From Symsagittifera roscoffensis (taxonomy: Eukaryota; Xenacoelomorpha; Acoela; Convolutidae): 64,000 nt of DNA. The notes under the pieces are model-generated. The model was given only the letters and a program-made list of their open reading frames with translations, was not told where the DNA came from and made no database searches. This document shows, one piece after another, positions 59,401 to 64,000 of this stretch. Numbering within the stretch: position 1 is the first letter of the stretch; each line of letters begins with the position of its first letter. Made by a program: the position numbers and the translations under genes. The stretch spans positions 1 through 64,000 of the forward strand of contig NW_026971313.1 of the NCBI RefSeq assembly GCF_963678635.1. Direction: 5' to 3'.

Positions 59401-62400
59401 ACTCAAAAACTAGACATGACAGTGCATTTATTTTAGAAGGTCGACCCGTTGCCTGTAGGAGCGTTATTGAATATGTTTACGTGCATGAATTGGTTTTGAC
59501 AAGATGGAATGATAAAGGTTCTTGCTCTAAAACGCTTGTTTGAGCTTGAAGGAGTACTCGCACAGCTTCGGTTTAGTTTTAGCGAAGTTAGATATGGTTG
59601 ATAGTCAGCTGCATGAAAAAGATGAGAGCTGTGCTTGAACAAGCACCATTAACAATGTTACCACATTTTCGTTTTTTTAAGTGTTTTTGCCCGGTTGTCC
59701 TCATTCTTGTTTGTTGTTAGTTTTTAGGCTGCATAAAATTGAGTTTGTTTGTTTTTATTTAAATGCCGGTTTTTTTAAAAAATTGTCTATTTTCTTGTTT
59801 TAGTTCGACACTGACAAAATAACAAAGATTCAAGAGATTAAAAAACTCACCATTAAAAGCAATTTCAAATTTTGTTCCATTTCGAAATTCCTTTATTTTA
59901 AAAAAGAGAGCAAAAAATGCGGGAACTGTGAAAAGGAGCGATTATATTAAAATAATATTCGCAACTAATTTTTTATAAGGAAATTGAATGGCAATTTTGA
60001 TTTGAAAAAAGAGTTACCAAATCGAGATATAGTCAGTTCTTTGATACAATATACTAGGGCGTCACTCTTCTCGTTATAAAACTCAAAAACTAGACTTGAT
60101 AGCGCATTTATTTTGATAGCTGGACTTGTTGCATATAGGATTGTTTTTGATTATATTTACGTGCATGAATTGGTTTTGACAAGAAGGAATGATAAAAGTT
60201 CCTGCTGTAAAACGCTTGTTTGAGCTTGAGGGAGTACTCGCACAGCTTCGGTTTGGTTTTAGCGAAGTTAGATATGGTTGATGGTCAGCTGCATGAAAAA
60301 TATGAGAGCTGTGCTTGAATAAACACCAGTAACAATGTTAGTACACTTTCGTTTTGTCAAGTGTTTTTGCCCAGTTGTCCTCATTCTTGATTGTTGTTAT
60401 TTTTTAGGCTGCATAAAATTGAGTTTGTGTATTTTTTATTCAAATGTCGGTGTTTTAAGAAATTGTTTTAATTTCTTGTTTTAAATCGACACTGACAAAA
60501 TAACAAAGAATAAAGAAGTTAAAAAACTCACTATTAAAAGCAATTTCACATTTTGTGCCATTTCAAATTCCTTTATTCTAAAAAAGAGAGCAAAAAATGC
60601 GGGAACTGTGAAAAGGAGCGATTATATTAAAATAATATTTACAACTAATTTTTTATAAGGAAATTGAATGGCAATTTTGATTTGAAAAAAGAGTTACCAA
60701 ATCGAGATATAGTCAGTTCTTTGATACAATGTACTAGGGCGTCCCTCTTTTCATTATAAAACTCAAAAACTAGACTTGATGGTGCATTTTTTAGAAGCTC
60801 GACTTGTTGCATATAACATCGTTTTTGAATATAATTACGTGCATGAATTGGTTTTGACAAGATGGAATGATAAAGGTTCTTGCTCTAAAACGCTTGTTTG
60901 AGCTTGAAGGAGTACTCGCACAGCTTCGGTTTAGTTTTAGCGAAGTTAGATATGGTTGATAGTCAGCTGCATGAAAAAGATGAGAGCTGTGCTTGAACAA
61001 GCACCATTAACAATGTTACCACACTTCCGTTTTTTAAATGTTTTTGCCCGGTTGTCCTCATTCTTGATTGTTGTTATTTTTTAGGCTGCATAAAATTGAG
61101 TTTGTTTGTTTTTATTTAAATGCCGGTTTTTTTTTAAAATTGTCTATTTTCTTGTTTTAGTTCGACACTGACAAAATAACAAAGATTCAAGAGATTAAAA
61201 AACTCACCATTAAAAGCAATTTCAAATTTTGTTCCATTTCGAAATTCCTTTATGCTAAAAAAGAGAGCAAAAAATGCGGGAACTGTGAAAAGGAGCGATT
61301 ATCTTAAAATAATATTCGCAACTAATTTTTTATAAGGAAATTTAATATCAATTTTGATTTGAGAAAAGAAATACCAAATCGAGATATAGTCAGTTCTTTG
61401 ATACAATGTACTAGGGCGTTCCTCTTCTTATTATAAAACTCAAAAACTAGACTTGATAGTGCATTTATTTTAGAAGGTCGACTTGTTGCATGTAGAAGCG
61501 TTAGTGAATATATTTACGTGCTTGAAATGGTTTTGACAAGATGGAATGTTAAAATTTCTTGCTCTAAAACGCTTGTTTGAGCTTGAAGGAGTACTCGCAC
61601 AGCTTCGGTTTAGTTTTAGCGAAGTTAGATATGGTTGATGGTCAGCTGCATGAAAAAGATGAGAGCTGTGCTTGAATAAGCACCAGTAACAATGTTATAA
61701 CCCTTTCGTTTTTTCAAGTGTTTTTGCCCAGTTGTCCTCGTTCCTGATTGTTGTTCTTTTTTAGGCTGCATAAAATTGAGTTTGTGTGTTTTTTATTCAA
61801 ATGTCGGTGTTTTAAAAAATTGCTTTAATTTCTTGTTTTAAATCGACACCGAAAAATAACAAAGATTAAAGAAGTTAAAAAACTCAACATTAAAAGCAAT
61901 TTCACAATTTGTGCCATTTCAAATTCCTTTATTCTAAAAAAGAGAGCAAAAAATGCGGGAACTGTGAAAAGGAGCGATTATATTAAAATAATATTCGCAA
62001 CTAATTTTTGAAAAGTTGCTTTGTTTCTTGTTTTAAACCGACGCTGACAAAAAAACAAAAATTAAAGAAATTAAAAAACTCACCTTTAAAAGCAATTTCA
62101 CAATTTGTGCAGTTTTATAATTCCTTCATGATAAAATTAGAGGGCAAAAAATGCTGGAACTGTGAAAAGGAACAATTGTAGCAAAAATAAAAGTTGCAAC
62201 TAATTTTTTTATAAGGAAATTGAATGGCACTTTTGATTTGAAAAAAGAGTTACCAAATCGAGATATAGTCAGTTCTTTGATACAATATACTAGGGCGTCA
62301 CTCTTCTCGTTATAAAACTCAAAAACTAGACTTGATAGCGCATTTATTTTGATAGCTCGACTTGTTGCATATCGGATTGTTTTTGATTATATTTACGTGC

Positions 62401-64000
62401 ATGAATTTGTTTTGACAAGAAGGAATGATAATGGTTCTTGCTCTCAAACGCTTGTTTGAGCTTGAAGGAGTACTCGCACAGCTTCGTTTTAGTTTTAGCG
62501 AAGTTAGATAGGGTTGATGGTCAGCTGCATGAAAAATATGAGAGCTGTGCTTGAATAAACACCAGTAACAATGTTAGTACACTTTCGTTTTGTCAAGTGT
62601 TTTTGCCCAGTTGTCCTCATTCTTGATTGTTGTTATTTTTTAGGCTGCATAAAATTGAGTTTGTGTGTTTTTTATTCAAATGTCGGTGTTTTAAGAAATT
62701 GTTTTAATTTCTTGTTTTAAATCGACACTGACAAAATAACAAAGAATAAAGAAGTTAAAAAACTCACCATTAAAAGCAATTTCACAATTTGTGCCATTTC
62801 AAATTCCTTTATTCTAAAAAAGAGAGCAAAAAATGCGGGAACTGTGAAAAGGAGCGATTATATTAAAATAATATTTACAACTAATTTTTTATAAGGAAAT
62901 TGAATGGCAATTTTGATTTGAAAAAAGAGTTACCAAATCGAGATATAGTCAGTTCTTTGATACAATGTACTAGGGCGTCCCTCTTTTCATTATAAAACTC
63001 AAAAACTAGACTTGATAGTGCATTTTTTAGAAGCTCGACTTGTTGCATATAACAGCGTTTTTGAATATAATTACGTGCATGAATTGGTTTTGACAAGATG
63101 GAATGATAAAGGTTCTTGCTCTAAAACGCTTGTTTGAGCTTGCAGGAGGACTCGCACAGCTTCGGTTTAGTTTTAGCGAAGTTAGATATGGTTGATGGTC
63201 AGCTGCATGAAAATGATGAGAGCTGTGCTTGAATAAGCACCAGTAACAATGTTACTACACTTTCGTTTTGTCAAGTTTTTTTGCCCAGTTGTCCTCATTC
63301 TTGATTGTTGTTAGTTTTTAGGCTGCATTAAATTGAGTTTGTTTGTTTTTTGTTCAAGTTTCGGTGTTTTGAAAAATGCTTTTTTTCTTTTTTTAAACCG
63401 ACACTGACAAAATAACAAAAATTAAAGAAATTTAAAAACTGACCTTCAAAAGCAATTTCACAATTTGTGCCATTTTAAAGTTCCTTCATGATAAAAATAG
63501 AGGGCAAAAAATGCGGGAACTGTGAAAAGGAGCAATTGTAGCAAAAGAAAAGTTGCAACTAAATTTTTTATAAGGAAATTGAATGGCACTTTTGATTTGA
63601 AAAAAGAGTTTACCAAATCGAGATATAGTCAGTTCTTTGATACAATAAACTAGGGCGTCCCTCTTCTCATTATAAAACTCAAAAACTAGACTTGATAGTG
63701 CATTTATTTTAGAAGGTCGATTTGTTGCATATATGAGCGTTTTTGAATATATTTACGTGCATGAATTGGTTTTGACAAGATTTAACAAGATTTAATGATA
63801 AAGGTTCTTGCTCTAAAACGTTTGTTTGAGCTTGAAAGAGTAATCGCACAGCTTCTGTTTAGTTTTAGCGAAGTTAGATATGGTTGATGGTCAGCTGCAT
63901 GAAAATGATGAGAGCTGTGCTTGAATAAGCACCAGTAACAGTGTTACTACACTTTCGTTTTGTCAAGTTTTTTTGCCCAGTTGTCCTCATTCTTGATTGT
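47401..64000 (+). repeat. About 0.68-kb satellite array, block 2 (about 24-25 monomers)
   Basis: Same family as 31376-42770, continuing beyond the window. It contains short-monomer deletions (about 48118, 49273 and 58505) and a junction with a partial duplication (about 62008). Groups of monomers share private variants at offsets of two or more monomers (for example 54330-54800 with 55685-56150, and 60400-61000 with 62640-63240), meaning higher-order repeats. Minus-strand open frames of about 69-90 codons recur once per monomer and are not genes. Confidence 0.93.

Noticed and set aside
35908-63096. Recurring minus-strand frames of about 60-97 codons in the satellite
   Set aside because: One appears per monomer because monomers are similar. 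Lengths vary and frames break freely, so there is no sign of selection for protein.

Overview
This is a eukaryotic, almost certainly invertebrate-animal, ribosomal DNA locus invaded by retrotransposons and followed by a very long satellite-like spacer. The base order is +: an LTR retrotransposon, spacer, an 18S rRNA gene, an ITS1-like region, a second spacer/18S/ITS1 copy, a 28S gene broken by three retrotransposon insertions, 3' spacer repeats, then about 33 kb of tandem repeats of roughly 0.68 kb. There are no spliced host protein genes, tRNAs, CRISPR arrays or bacterial operons that I can support. The lineage cannot be fixed from sequence alone; the rRNAs are metazoan-like but very divergent.

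Region by region. 1-5956: decayed Ty3/gypsy-type element (zinc knuckles, DTG protease, RT, RNase H, DD35E integrase, long C-terminal tail) ending in a candidate 3' LTR. 5957-8156: spacer upstream of 18S with degenerate direct repeats. 8157-10137: 18S copy 1. 10138-12215: ITS1-like region built from three repeat families. At 12215/12216 the third ITS repeat is abruptly joined to the tail of the Ty3 element, starting a nearly identical second unit (tail 12216-13212, spacer, 18S copy 2 at 15364-17344, ITS1 17345-20130). 20131 to about 29600: 28S, interrupted by a 331-bp R2 fragment exactly at the R2 site (22000-22330) and by two tandem copies (22991-25457 and 25492-29225) of an APE-type non-LTR retrotransposon with C-terminal C2H2 zinc fingers, inserted at the segment GTTACCACAGGGATAA. 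29601-31375: 3' external spacer with repeats shared with ITS1. 31376-64000: 0.68-kb satellite array, interrupted at 42771-47400 by a GC-richer, frameshifted, protein-coding-like insert that I do not recognise.

The rRNA genes look abnormal. Both 18S copies have the helix-44 (decoding) segment triplicated, lack the helix-45 hairpin, and differ at otherwise universal bases; the 28S has a change in the sarcin-ricin loop; no clear 5.8S is present between 18S and 28S. Either this is a degenerate rDNA block (my preferred reading) or the host has extremely unusual ribosomal RNA. Copy 2 of 18S keeps ancestral bases where copy 1 does not.

The most promising candidate for something undescribed is the 28S-specific APE/RT/C2H2 element with its 17-bp target repeats. 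Next come the unrecognised insert at 42.8-47.4 kb, the hairpin module shared by 5' ETS, ITS1 and 3' ETS, and the satellite whose core also occurs once upstream of each 18S gene (possible spacer-promoter relationship).
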